Notes under the pieces: generated by a model
Database searches by the model: none
What the model was told of the DNA's origin: nothing
Seen by the model: only the letters and a program-made list of their open reading frames with translations
Shown here: piece after piece, positions 8,738-16,717 of the stretch
How the letters are laid out: each line of letters begins with the position of its first letter
Numbering within the stretch: position 1 is the stretch's first letter
Program-made: the position numbers and the translations under genes
DNA from: Gemmatimonadota bacterium
GTDB taxonomy: Bacteria; Gemmatimonadota; Gemmatimonadetes; Longimicrobiales; Gaopeijiaceae
NCBI GenBank assembly: GCA_028874905.1
Contig: JAPPGZ010000091.1
Span: 1-33,555, forward strand
Direction: 5' to 3'
Length of the DNA: 33,555 bases

Positions 8738-9499
8738 TCAGCCGTTCGTGACGGAATGGACCGCGAACGGCACCCCCTGCGCGTCCAGGCATTGTGCGAT
8801 GAAGTCGCCCCCCGGCACCTCCATCGGACCGTGGAGGACCTGTCCTCCCATCGCCTTGACAGACTCGGCCGCTGCGTGCGCGTCCGGGACGCGGATGTAC
8901 AACAGCCAACCCGGCGGCATCCCGTCCGGCGCGTTGTAGATGCCGCCCAGGGGATGCGCACCCCTGCTGAACATCTGGTAGAAGCCGTTCGGCCCCATGT
9001 CCATGCGGTTGGCGGCTTCGAGGGCGAACACTTCCGAGTAGAAGGCCCATGCGGCGTCCATGTCGCTGGTCGCCAGATCACGCCAGGAAAACTCGCCGAC
9101 GCCGGCGCGGCCATCGTGACCTGCCGCATCGCCCTCCGGCTCGAGGACGGCGAAAACACCGCCCTGCGGATCCTGCAGTATGGCGAAGCGACCCACCTCG
9201 GGGACCGCCATCTCCTCCATCACGGTCCCTCCCAGGCGCCGGACCCTTCCCAGCGTCTCATCCAGATCGGGCGTCGACAGGTAGGAAAGCCAGCAAGGAG
9301 GCACCTCCGGCGCCGGCAGGCCCATCAGGCCGCCCACCGGCATTTCGCCGTTCATCCACATCTCGTAGGGGTCGTCACCGCTGTCCCAGATGCTGGTTCC
9401 CCAGCCCACCAGGCGCGTGTAGAAATCGCGCGCCGCATCCGGATCCGAAGTCATCAGTTCATGCCACGTGAAACGTCCCAGGGGTTTGTCGGACATCAT
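8738..9499 (-). CDS. Two-domain VOC (glyoxalase/bleomycin-resistance fold) protein
   Basis: This 253-residue protein contains two consecutive vicinal-oxygen-chelate domains. The first (about residues 7-125) begins with GRFTWHELMTSDPDAARDFY and the second (about 133-250) with GEFSWRDLATSDMDAAWAFY. Each ends with a short segment resembling the metal-binding glutamate region (GGVFAVLEPE, and GVPFAVHS). VOC proteins bind a divalent metal and can be isomerases, dioxygenases, epimerases or resistance proteins, so the reaction is not assigned. The start is at one of two adjacent ATGs (9499 or 9496) behind AAGGAGA; the first is given. The gene lies 48 bases after the P450 and 62 bases before the D-aminoacylase, all on the minus strand, suggesting one transcript. 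Confidence 0.85.
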   Translation of the reverse strand: MMSDKPLGRFTWHELMTSDPDAARDFYTRLVGWGTSIWDSGDDPYEMWMNGEMPVGGLMGLPAPEVPPCWLSYLSTPDLDETLGRVRRLGGTVMEEMAVPEVGRFAILQDPQGGVFAVLEPEGDAAGHDGRAGVGEFSWRDLATSDMDAAWAFYSEVFALEAANRMDMGPNGFYQMFSRGAHPLGGIYNAPDGMPPGWLLYIRVPDAHAAAESVKAMGGQVLHGPMEVPGGDFIAQCLDAQGVPFAVHSVTNG

Positions 9500-9547
9500 C
9501 GTTCTCCTTGGTATCTCCACCACCCATCCAATCGCGAACCTCGAATA

Positions 9548-10942
9548 CTAAAACCCGGCGCCTGATCGGCCAATCGAAGCCGACGGCGGCCCCCACCGCA
9601 CCCATAGGGTCGGCGGTGTACGGAATTCATGACCGTAGGGCCGTGATGGCCGCTCCGGGTCCAGCCGCAGGCCGTGCAGGCCGCCGAACACCCTTGCCAG
9701 TGCCTGCTCCGCCTCGATCCGCGCCAGGGACGCGCCGAGGCAGAAGTGGCGGCCCGCTCCGAAGGCGAGGTGGTCTCGCGCATTCGGACGCTCGGGATCG
9801 AAGCGGTCGGGGTCCGGGAAGTGGCCCGGATCCCGGTTGGCGGCACCCAGCAGGCAATGGACCGTCTCGCCCCGCGCGATGGACACGCCGCGGATCTCGA
9901 CATCCTCGGTGGCAAAGCGCATGCAGGACTGCACAGCGGGATCCCACCGCATCGACTCCTCGATGGCGCCGGCCAACAGCGAGCCGCCAACGCGGTGCCC
10001 CGTCCCGGCATGTTCCACGCCGGAAGGTGCCGGGTCGGACGAGGCCAGGCCGGTATGCGCCACCCCGGGTTCCCCCTCCCACGAGCACTCTGCCGCCAAC
10101 CTGTCCACCACCTCGGGATGCGAAAGCACCGCCCAGAAGGCGTTGCCGATCATCGACTCCGTGGTCTCGATACCGCCGAACAGGACGAGCAGCAGGTTGG
10201 CCACCATCTCCGACTCCGAGAGCGGATCGCCCCAGCCGCGCTTGGCGCCGCGACCTGGCCGGTACGGATCGCGTTCGCTCCGCAACGCCGCGATCATGGA
10301 ACCCTTCGGCACCGCGCGCTCGCCCCGCAGGAACGGCGCTACGTAGTCGCGGAACTCTGCCGCCGCGTCCTTCCCCGCGGCCCTCACTGCAGGCTCGCCC
10401 GCAAAGTTCTCGAGAGCGGCGGCGAAGTGATCGTACCAGTGCAGCAGCCGTGGGCCATCGTCATCAGGCAATCCCAGCACTCGGCAGATGCTCCGCACCG
10501 ACAGTGGGCGCGCGATCCGGGCCCGCAGATCGGCCCGCCCTCCGTGGGCGCCCGAATCTCCCGACCTGGCCTCCAGGTCCCCCATCAACTCGTCCAGCAC
10601 GCCCTGAACCGTACCCAGCAGGGTGTCCTCCAGCTTCCCCCGCCTGAACGGCCCGATGAAGCGCCGCTTGTACCGGATCTGCTCGTCGCCGTCGGTCGTC
10701 AGCATGTGCGATCCGAAGATGTCGCGGATCGTCGACGCCGGAGAGTCGGTCGTGAAGCGCTCCCAGTCGGCAAGCACCCGCACAATGTCGTCCCGGCGCG
10801 TAAGCAGCCACATCCCGAGCGCGGGCGCCCAGGTCACCGGCTCGGTGCGCCGCAGCTCGTGGAAGACCGGATAGGGGTCGTCGGCCAGCGCCTCTATGGT
10901 AATGCGAGCCCCCAGAGGGAACCGCGCGGCCCGGTCAATCAC
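9548..10942 (-). CDS. Cytochrome P450
   Basis: This 464-residue soluble bacterial P450 is a heme-thiolate monooxygenase that needs ferredoxin-type redox partners not seen in this window. Signature motifs are present: the I-helix oxygen-activating stretch GGIETT (residues 256-261), the K-helix ExxR (Glu329 to Arg332) and the heme loop FGAGRHFCLG (394-403) with ligand Cys401. Typical lengths are near 400-420; the excess is partly a loop of about 37 residues (286-322), rich in Gly, Ala, Ser and Pro, between the J and K helices. The start is GTG with GGAG ten bases upstream, so it could be a little different. It is preceded by the disrupted serine hydrolase (43-base gap) and followed by the VOC gene. 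Substrate unknown. Confidence 0.93.
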   Translation of the reverse strand: MIDRAARFPLGARITIEALADDPYPVFHELRRTEPVTWAPALGMWLLTRRDDIVRVLADWERFTTDSPASTIRDIFGSHMLTTDGDEQIRYKRRFIGPFRRGKLEDTLLGTVQGVLDELMGDLEARSGDSGAHGGRADLRARIARPLSVRSICRVLGLPDDDGPRLLHWYDHFAAALENFAGEPAVRAAGKDAAAEFRDYVAPFLRGERAVPKGSMIAALRSERDPYRPGRGAKRGWGDPLSESEMVANLLLVLFGGIETTESMIGNAFWAVLSHPEVVDRLAAECSWEGEPGVAHTGLASSDPAPSGVEHAGTGHRVGGSLLAGAIEESMRWDPAVQSCMRFATEDVEIRGVSIARGETVHCLLGAANRDPGHFPDPDRFDPERPNARDHLAFGAGRHFCLGASLARIEAEQALARVFGGLHGLRLDPERPSRPYGHEFRTPPTLWVRWGPPSASIGRSGAGF

Positions 10943-10985
10943 GCGTTGTGAACTCCAGTGCCGTAGTGGTCCGCAAAACCAGGGC

Positions 10986-12147
10986 TCAACCGGCGGACAG
11001 ACTTGTCAGGAGGCTTCCGGCCGCCTCGCCCAGGTTGGTCCGTCCCCGGTTGTAGTTGCGCAGCAACACCGCGGTCAGGCCGGTCGCCGGCTCGAAGAGC
11101 AGGTACGCCGTATACCCCGCGACCGATCCGCCGTGACCCGCAAAGACCCGGTCGTCCACGGTGTTGATCGAAAAACCGAGGCCGTAGCCCGAGTCGGGGC
11201 TCTCGGGCGTCTGTACCGACAGCACCTCGGCGCGCATCGCGTCGCCGAACAGAGGAGGACGCCCCCGTCCCATCACGCCCGCAGCGAAGGCGGCGAGGTC
11301 ATCGACGGTCGAATACACGCCTCCGTTCGGGACCTTGTAGCCGCGCCCGTCGTGCTCGCGCGCGGGCCGCTCGGTATCCATTTCGCCGTCCGGGCCATTG
11401 GCGTGCCCGATGGATAATGACGATTGCAGGCGGTCGTCGATGATGAAGGTGCTGCTGGTCATCCCGAGCGGCTCGAAGATGCGCGCCTCGACCTGGTCCG
11501 TGAACGGCACCTCTGCCGCGCGCTCCAGACCGAAGCCCAGAATCCCGAAGCCGATGTTGGAATACGAATACTCCGTGCCCGGGGCTGTCTGGTACCGCGT
11601 GGTGGGAATCGACTCGAGGATTTTCGCAGTCCAGTTCTCGATGGGTCCGGCGGCCGCGTCGGGCAACTCCGGCTCGCGCGCCAGGCCGGCGGTGTGACTC
11701 GCCACCTGCCGCAGCGTCGGATTGGCGTCGGGGGGGCGGTCCATCAGCTGGCTGATCTCGGGTACCAGATTCTGCAGCGGGGTCTCCAGAGCGACCGTCC
11801 CGTCCTCGGCCAGAATCGCCATGAGAACCGCCGTGACCGACTTGGAAATCGAGCCCGTCCGGTACACGGTTCCCCGGTCGGCCCGGTATCTGGGCGCTCG
11901 GGTCGGCCCAACCGTAGGCACCCCACCAAAGCACCTCCCCGTCGCGCGCCAGCGCTGCCGCAATACTCCCGACGCCGTCGTGCTCGACATCGGCGGCGAG
12001 CCCCTCGCCGAAGCGGTCGAGCGCCTCCCGCCATTCGTCGGGGAGCTGTCCGGTCTCCGGGGCCGCACAACCCAACGCGACCACGAGGACAATGAACACG
12101 GGGAGCCACCGCGACGGCCTCTTCCACTGCAATTGTTTCGTCGACAA
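10986..12147 (-). pseudogene. Serine hydrolase of the beta-lactamase/D-aminopeptidase family, frameshifted
   Basis: Two overlapping minus-strand frames together encode one class C beta-lactamase-fold serine hydrolase. The upstream frame gives a signal peptide with lipobox ALGC, then EWREALDRFGEGLAADV and GEVLWWGAYGWADPSAQI. The downstream frame continues from RGTVYRTGSISKS, carrying the catalytic SxxK (SISK), the YSN motif and a C-terminal GHGGSVAGY. The break is at the CCC run 11882-11884: removing one base gives a smooth join (IPADRGTVYRTG) and a 386-residue protein of normal length. The likely start is TTG at 12147 with GAGGA six bases upstream; ATG at 12183 is an alternative. As written, neither frame makes a secreted enzyme with the nucleophile. 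It is a recent pseudogene, a sequencing error or a programmed shift. Confidence 0.85.
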
Positions 12148-12321
12148 GATTCTTCCTCGGATATGGCATGGTGGCCGGGGCATGGTCAGGGCCGTCCACT
12201 CGACGACCGCCTTCGGTTTGCGTCCCAAGCTGCCATTGATCCGCCCGCCGTGCAATTGCGCATCCGTGGCGATCCACTGACAGTCAGAAGCACCGAACAA
12301 CGACAACAAGCGAGTGCCAAG

Positions 12322-12834
12322 ATGCGGCGACTGATGCTGGCAAGACACGCGAAGTCCAGTTGGGGAGACGTTACGCTGTCCGATCATGACCGGCCTCTCA
12401 ACGCCCGCGGGCGCAAGGCGGCACCGAGGGTCGCCAAGGCGCTCAGCCAGGCCGGATTCGTGCCCGACCTGGCCTATTCGAGCACATCCGCCCGCACGCG
12501 CGAAACCTGGGCACTAATGGAACCGGCCTTCCCCGAACCGCCTGCAGTCGAGTTCCGGCGCGAGTTGTACGGCGCCTCGCCGAGAGGGATACTCGACATC
12601 ATCGCCTCCGCCCCGAACGATGTCGGGACGCTGCTGGTCCTGGGCCACAATCCGTCGACCCATGCCCTCGCTGCCTACCTTTCCGAGAGCGGCCAGTCCG
12701 AATGCATCGATCGGCTCCGGTACAAGTTTCCTACCGGCGCGGTCGCGGTGATCGAACTCGCGGGCGCGAGTTGGGCCGACGCCGGGGAAGGGGGCAAGCT
12801 GCTGGACTTCTTTCTGCCGAGGCTTCTGAAATAG
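12322..12834 (+). CDS. SixA-like phosphohistidine phosphatase (histidine phosphatase family)
   Basis: This 170-residue protein belongs to the compact SixA branch of the histidine phosphatase superfamily, which removes phosphate from phosphohistidine on signalling or phosphotransferase-system proteins. The catalytic RHG-type motif appears as ARHAKSSW (Arg8, His9), followed by SARTRETW with conserved arginines, RRELYGA with an acid near residue 81, and LVLGHNPS with the second catalytic histidine (His109). The length matches SixA proteins. The ATG has no clear ribosome-binding site, and the open frame runs upstream through antisense sequence, so the start rests on family alignment. It is divergent from the broken serine hydrolase and 160 bases upstream of the polyphosphate kinase. 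Confidence 0.88.
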   Translation: MRRLMLARHAKSSWGDVTLSDHDRPLNARGRKAAPRVAKALSQAGFVPDLAYSSTSARTRETWALMEPAFPEPPAVEFRRELYGASPRGILDIIASAPNDVGTLLVLGHNPSTHALAAYLSESGQSECIDRLRYKFPTGAVAVIELAGASWADAGEGGKLLDFFLPRLLK

Positions 12835-12994
12835 CGCTTGCTCCCGGCGCGGCGCGTCGCAATCGACTCCGGCCACCCGGCCGAGTGTCTCGTTCGCCCG
12901 GAACGGTCAGCCTGGTTAGGTTGCGGCTCGAGACCACCAATCCGCGCGGGAACACAGTCCCCGGGGCGCAAGGATCGAGCCAAAGGAGCCGCAC

Positions 12995-13921
12995 ATGTCA
13001 TCGGCGAATACGAAGGGAAGTGCCGAGGCCATGGACAGCCTGCAGACGTCCGGCATTCCCGAGGTCGCCGAGACGCCCGAAACCATCGAGCGCGTTTTCC
13101 GCGAGGGGGTCTATCCGTACAAGGACAAGATGCCGAGCCGCGCGTATAACCGGGAAAAAGCCCTGCTGCAGGTCGAACTCCTCAAAGTGCAGCGCTGGGT
13201 CCGCAACTCCGGTGTCAAGATCGTCATACTCTTCGAGGGACGCGACGCCGCCGGAAAGGGCGGGACAATCAAGCGCTTCATGGAGCACCTCAATCCCCGC
13301 GGCGCGCACGTGGTCGCTCTGGACAAGCCCAGCGACGTAGAGCGTGGCCAGTGGTACTTCCAGCGTTATGTGAACCACCTTCCCACCTCCGGCGAAATGG
13401 TGCTCTTCGACCGTTCCTGGTACAACCGGGCCGGCGTGGAACGCGTCATGGGCTTTTGCACGGGCCAGGAATACCTCGAGTTTCTGCGCCAGTGTCCCGA
13501 AGTGGAGCGTATGCTGGTCAACAGCGGGATTCGCCTGTTCAAGTTCTGGTTCTCGGTGTCGCAGGAGGAGCAGGCGTACCGGTTCGACCGCAGAAAGACC
13601 GACCCGCTCAAGCAGTGGAAGATTTCGCCGATCGATCTGGCTTCGCTGAACAAATGGGACGAGTACACCCATGCCAAGGAGGCGATGTTCTTCTATACCG
13701 ACACCGCGGATGCGCCCTGGACGGTCATCAAGTCGGACGACAAGAAGCGGGCGCGCATCGCCGCGATGCAACACTTTCTCTCGCGGCTGCCCTACCCGGA
13801 CAAGGATCATTCGGTCGTAACCGGTCCGGACCCTCTTATCGCCGGGCCGGCGACACGGGTAGTCAGCCGCGACGAGCCCATGACGGGTGCGCCCGACTCG
13901 GCTCCGGGCCCGCCTCGCTGA
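12995..13921 (+). CDS. ppk2: Polyphosphate kinase 2 (PPK2 family)
   Basis: This 308-residue cytoplasmic enzyme uses inorganic polyphosphate to phosphorylate nucleotides (or the reverse), linking phosphate stores to nucleotide pools. Motifs visible are the Walker A loop EGRDAAGKGG (residues 81-90), the lid segment with PSDVERGQWYFQRY, Walker B MVLFDRSWYNRAG (Asp139), FWFSVSQEEQAYRF and the C-terminal DKKRARI. The single-domain form and the sequence between motifs fit the nucleoside-diphosphate type, but nucleotide preference cannot be told by eye. An AAAGGAG motif six bases before the ATG fixes the start. The C-terminus (about 35 residues after LPYPDKDH) is Pro/Gly-rich and probably disordered. 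It follows the SixA-like gene and precedes an M20 peptidase on the same strand. Confidence 0.93.
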   Translation: MSSANTKGSAEAMDSLQTSGIPEVAETPETIERVFREGVYPYKDKMPSRAYNREKALLQVELLKVQRWVRNSGVKIVILFEGRDAAGKGGTIKRFMEHLNPRGAHVVALDKPSDVERGQWYFQRYVNHLPTSGEMVLFDRSWYNRAGVERVMGFCTGQEYLEFLRQCPEVERMLVNSGIRLFKFWFSVSQEEQAYRFDRRKTDPLKQWKISPIDLASLNKWDEYTHAKEAMFFYTDTADAPWTVIKSDDKKRARIAAMQHFLSRLPYPDKDHSVVTGPDPLIAGPATRVVSRDEPMTGAPDSAPGPPR

Positions 13922-13993
13922 CACCCGACCTTGCGCCAACCCCCCGGCACCACGGGACCGGCCCGCACGCAACCTGCAACCAGAGTTCGATCC

Positions 13994-15286
13994 GTGCGCT
14001 CAGCCACTGTCGCGTTCCTCATCACGACCGCAACCACCATGCCCCTGACCGCCCAGACCACCGCTTCCACGGAATACACCCGCGAGGCGCGGGACCTCGC
14101 CGCGATCCCGGCGATCACCAACGCGTTCCGCATTGTCGAGGAACTCGACGAGTGGGCGTTGCGGCAACTCATCGAACTTGCCGAGATCCCCGCCCCGCCG
14201 TTCATGGAAGCGGCCAGGGGGCGCCGCTTCGCGGAACTCCTGACCGAGCTGGGTGCGGATTCCGTGTGGACCGACGATGTGGGCAACGTCATCGGTCTGC
14301 GGCGGGGCCGGCGCGGGGGACGCACCGTTGGCCTCGGCGGCCATCTCGACACGGTCTTCCCGGAGGGAACGGACGTGACGGTTACCCAGCGCGGAGATAC
14401 CCTGTTCGCGCCCGGAATCGGGGACGACACACGGGGGCTTGTGGTCGTGCTGGCGGTTCTGCGCGCCATGGAGGAAGCGGGCATTGAGACGGGCGCGGAC
14501 ATCCATTTCGTCGGGGTCGTCGGCGAGGAGGGTCTCGGTGACCTGCGCGGCATGAAGCACATATACCGCGACCCCGACACGGCCCCGGATGCCTGGATCG
14601 AGGTGGACGGCGGGGGTCTGCAACGGCTCGTAGTCGACGGGCTCGGTTCGGTTCGCTACCGCGTCACCTTCAAGGGATCCGGCGGCCATTCCTGGGGCGC
14701 GTTCGGACTGGCCAACCCCGCGCACGCCATGAGCCGTGCCGTACGGCTCTTCCAGGACGCCGCCGACACCCTGACCCGCAGCGGACCCCGGACAAGCTAC
14801 AACGTGGGACGCATCGGAGGCGGGACCTCGGTTAACGCCATCCCTTTCGACAGCTGGATGGAGGTCGACATGCGCTCGGTCAGCCCCGAGAGCCTGGCCC
14901 GAATCGAGCAGGTATTCCTCGAGGCGATGGACCGGGGGCTCCGCGAAGAGAACGGACTGAGACGGAGCGGCCCTCCGCTTACTGTGGACAAGGACAAGAT
15001 CGGCGACCGTCCCTCCGGCGAGGGGGATCGGAAGGCCCCGCTTGTCCAGCGAGCCCTGGCCGCCACCGCTGTTTTCGGGGTACAGGGCACGCTCGGCCGG
15101 TCCTCCACCGATTCGAACGTCCCCATCGCCCTCGGCGTACCGGCGGTGACAATAGGCCGCGGTGGAATGGGCTTCGGCGCACACTCGCCCGGAGAGTACT
15201 GGGTCAACGTGGACGGGCATCTGGCCATCCAGCGGGCCCTGCTGCTGCTTGTCGCCGAAGCGGGGTGGGCGGGGCCGATTCCGTAG
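13994..15286 (+). CDS. Secreted M20-family metallopeptidase
   Basis: This is a two-zinc M20 peptidase resembling tripeptide aminopeptidase or carboxypeptidase G2-type enzymes, predicted to work outside the cytoplasm. Starting at the GTG at 13994 gives 430 residues with a signal peptide (RSATVAFLITTATTMPLTAQ); an in-frame TTG at 13931 would add 21 residues and neither start has a clear ribosome-binding site. Metal-site motifs are GGHLDTVFP (His, Asp), GIGDDTRG (bridging Asp), VVGEEGLGDLRG (catalytic Glu pair) and a C-terminal histidine in GFGAHSPGE. The dimerisation domain lies around GSGGHSWGAFG. It follows ppk2 after 72 bases and may be co-transcribed. It fits the peptide-scavenging theme of the window. 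Confidence 0.9.
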   Translation: MRSATVAFLITTATTMPLTAQTTASTEYTREARDLAAIPAITNAFRIVEELDEWALRQLIELAEIPAPPFMEAARGRRFAELLTELGADSVWTDDVGNVIGLRRGRRGGRTVGLGGHLDTVFPEGTDVTVTQRGDTLFAPGIGDDTRGLVVVLAVLRAMEEAGIETGADIHFVGVVGEEGLGDLRGMKHIYRDPDTAPDAWIEVDGGGLQRLVVDGLGSVRYRVTFKGSGGHSWGAFGLANPAHAMSRAVRLFQDAADTLTRSGPRTSYNVGRIGGGTSVNAIPFDSWMEVDMRSVSPESLARIEQVFLEAMDRGLREENGLRRSGPPLTVDKDKIGDRPSGEGDRKAPLVQRALAATAVFGVQGTLGRSSTDSNVPIALGVPAVTIGRGGMGFGAHSPGEYWVNVDGHLAIQRALLLLVAEAGWAGPIP

Positions 15287-15295
15287 AGTATCCGA

Positions 15296-15313
15296 CGGGC
15301 TGGCGCTCGCCCG
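15296..15313. terminator. Small hairpin between convergent genes
   Basis: CGGGC (15296-15300) pairs with GCCCG (15309-15313) around an 8-base loop, and the outer segments AGAGTA (15285-15290) and TACTCT (15326-15331) are also complementary. It sits in the 38-base gap between a plus-strand and a minus-strand stop, where a bidirectional terminator is expected. There is no T-tract, so support is modest. Confidence 0.3.
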
Positions 15314-15324
15314 CACGCCAGAGA

Positions 15325-15600
15325 CTACTCTCGCTGCCCGGCCGGGCCGGATCCCTCACTGGCAATCAGCCGCTCGGTGAAGTCCTGGCGCTCTTCCAGG
15401 AGCGAAAGCCTGTCGTTCATTGCTTCGATCGCGTCCCCGATGCTGCGGTCCTCCATCCCGGACGTCTTGCTCTTCTCCAGCACCATGACGTCGAGAAGCG
15501 CGCCGAGTCGTCTTGCCAGCGGCCGCAAGAGGACCACCCCACCCACGGTGAGGATAAGCACGATGGAAACGATCATGGGGGCGACGAATTCCCATTCCAT
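15325..15600 (-). CDS. Small membrane protein with coiled-coil tail, unknown function
   Basis: I do not recognise a named family. The 91-residue product starts with one transmembrane helix (about residues 6-27: VAPMIVSIVLILTVGGVVLL), then a basic patch (RPLARRLGAL) and a heptad-like charged segment (about 35-80: MEDRSIGDAIEAMNDRLSLL and following residues) that should form a coiled coil. The layout resembles small inner-membrane regulators such as PspB, but PspB itself is not evident. A GGAG eight bases before the ATG supports real translation. The gene is 113 bases upstream of the DDAH-like stop and convergent with the M20 peptidase gene, so it has its own promoter or is read through from the minus strand. 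Confidence 0.7.
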   Translation of the reverse strand: MEWEFVAPMIVSIVLILTVGGVVLLRPLARRLGALLDVMVLEKSKTSGMEDRSIGDAIEAMNDRLSLLEERQDFTERLIASEGSGPAGQRE

Positions 15601-15713
15601 GTTGTGTTCTCCGTAGTGTGACGACCAGAAAGGCTCCGGGGAGGCAAGAACACCAACCCCTCCCTACGAGTCACCGCGAACCGGGTTCCACCCGAAGCCG
15701 CGCTGGGTGGCGC

Positions 15714-16631
15714 TCAGCCCCTCCACAACGGCAGCGTCAGACAGGTCGGACCTCCCTCGCACGGGATGCACAACGCATCGGCATTGAAGCACGCCACTTC
15801 GCAACCCGCATCCCTCATGAGCTTCACGGTGCTCGGAAACTTGTCCACCGCGATGCACCGCCGCGGCCCGAGCGCCAGCACGTTCAGGTTGAGGCCGTTC
15901 GACGCCTCGAACTCCTCGTCGCTCGCTTCCAGACACCGGATGCCGCGCTGCACCAGGAGCCGGTATAGCGCGACCGGCAACAGCCGCGGGTAGATCAGCG
16001 CCAGGTCACGGTCCAGGGGACTGATCACCGAGAGCAGGTGCAGGCAGGCATCGGTGCCCCGCCACATGGGCAGATCGAACGCATGCACTTCCACCCCAAC
16101 CGGGGCCAGGATCACCTGGAGCTGGTCGATCCCCTCCCGATTGGTACGGAACCCGCGTCCTGCTGCAAGCGTTTGCTTGTCGAGCCACATCAGGTCGCCG
16201 CCCTCCACGGTTCCCGGAGGCTCGATTGCACCGATGACGGGCACCGCCAGCCGCGCATACAGCGCTTCATGCAACGCCAACTCCGGGCGCCGCAGCAACT
16301 TGCCGGGACGGAGCAGGATCGCGCCCACCGGGGTCATGAACGAGGGATCGAAGACGAAGATGGAGTCGGCGAGCCCATCGTTTGCGTCCGGGATCCATTC
16401 GATCTCCGCGCCCGAGTCCGCAACCAGCCCGGCGAACGCATCGTATTGCCGCGCGAGGCGGTCGACGTCGAGCGGGCCCGCGTAGTGCCAACGCACCGGA
16501 TCGGCCTCGAATGTCGCCGGGCCGGGGCGGCGCATCGCGACGCGGCGAAGGGGCGCCACCATGCTTCCCACGCTGAATCGCGTGGAGGGTGCGGCATCGT
16601 CCGTGGACGCGATCCTGATGTTGCCGGTCAT
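15714..16631 (-). CDS. Amidinohydrolase of the DDAH/arginine deiminase superfamily
   Basis: This 305-residue cytoplasmic protein has the guanidine-modifying enzyme fold. The catalytic set is visible: Glu143 in TVEGGDLMWL, His198 in DACLHLLSV and the nucleophile Cys297 in GGPTCLTLPL at the extreme C-terminus, the position used by dimethylarginine dimethylaminohydrolases. The expected reaction is hydrolysis of a methylated arginine or similar guanidine to citrulline plus amine, but arginine deiminase or amidinotransferase activity cannot be excluded. The ATG at 16631 has GGAGA six bases upstream; the open frame extends 17 residues further without such support. It lies 86 bases downstream of the beta-propeller gene on the same strand. 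Methylarginines come from protein breakdown, which fits the neighbouring peptidases. Confidence 0.85.
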   Translation of the reverse strand: MTGNIRIASTDDAAPSTRFSVGSMVAPLRRVAMRRPGPATFEADPVRWHYAGPLDVDRLARQYDAFAGLVADSGAEIEWIPDANDGLADSIFVFDPSFMTPVGAILLRPGKLLRRPELALHEALYARLAVPVIGAIEPPGTVEGGDLMWLDKQTLAAGRGFRTNREGIDQLQVILAPVGVEVHAFDLPMWRGTDACLHLLSVISPLDRDLALIYPRLLPVALYRLLVQRGIRCLEASDEEFEASNGLNLNVLALGPRRCIAVDKFPSTVKLMRDAGCEVACFNADALCIPCEGGPTCLTLPLWRG

Positions 16632-16717
16632 TGCAGGTCTCCGGCTGCGTCGGAAGCCTCCGCCCTCCTCCACCCGAAACAATGCGAACAGGGCATGTCC
16701 GCCGCCAGGCGCGGAAA

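Noticed and set aside
10986..12147. Beta-lactamase resistance gene
   Set aside because: The family includes D-aminopeptidases and esterases, the gene is a lipoprotein in a metabolic cluster, and the frame is broken.
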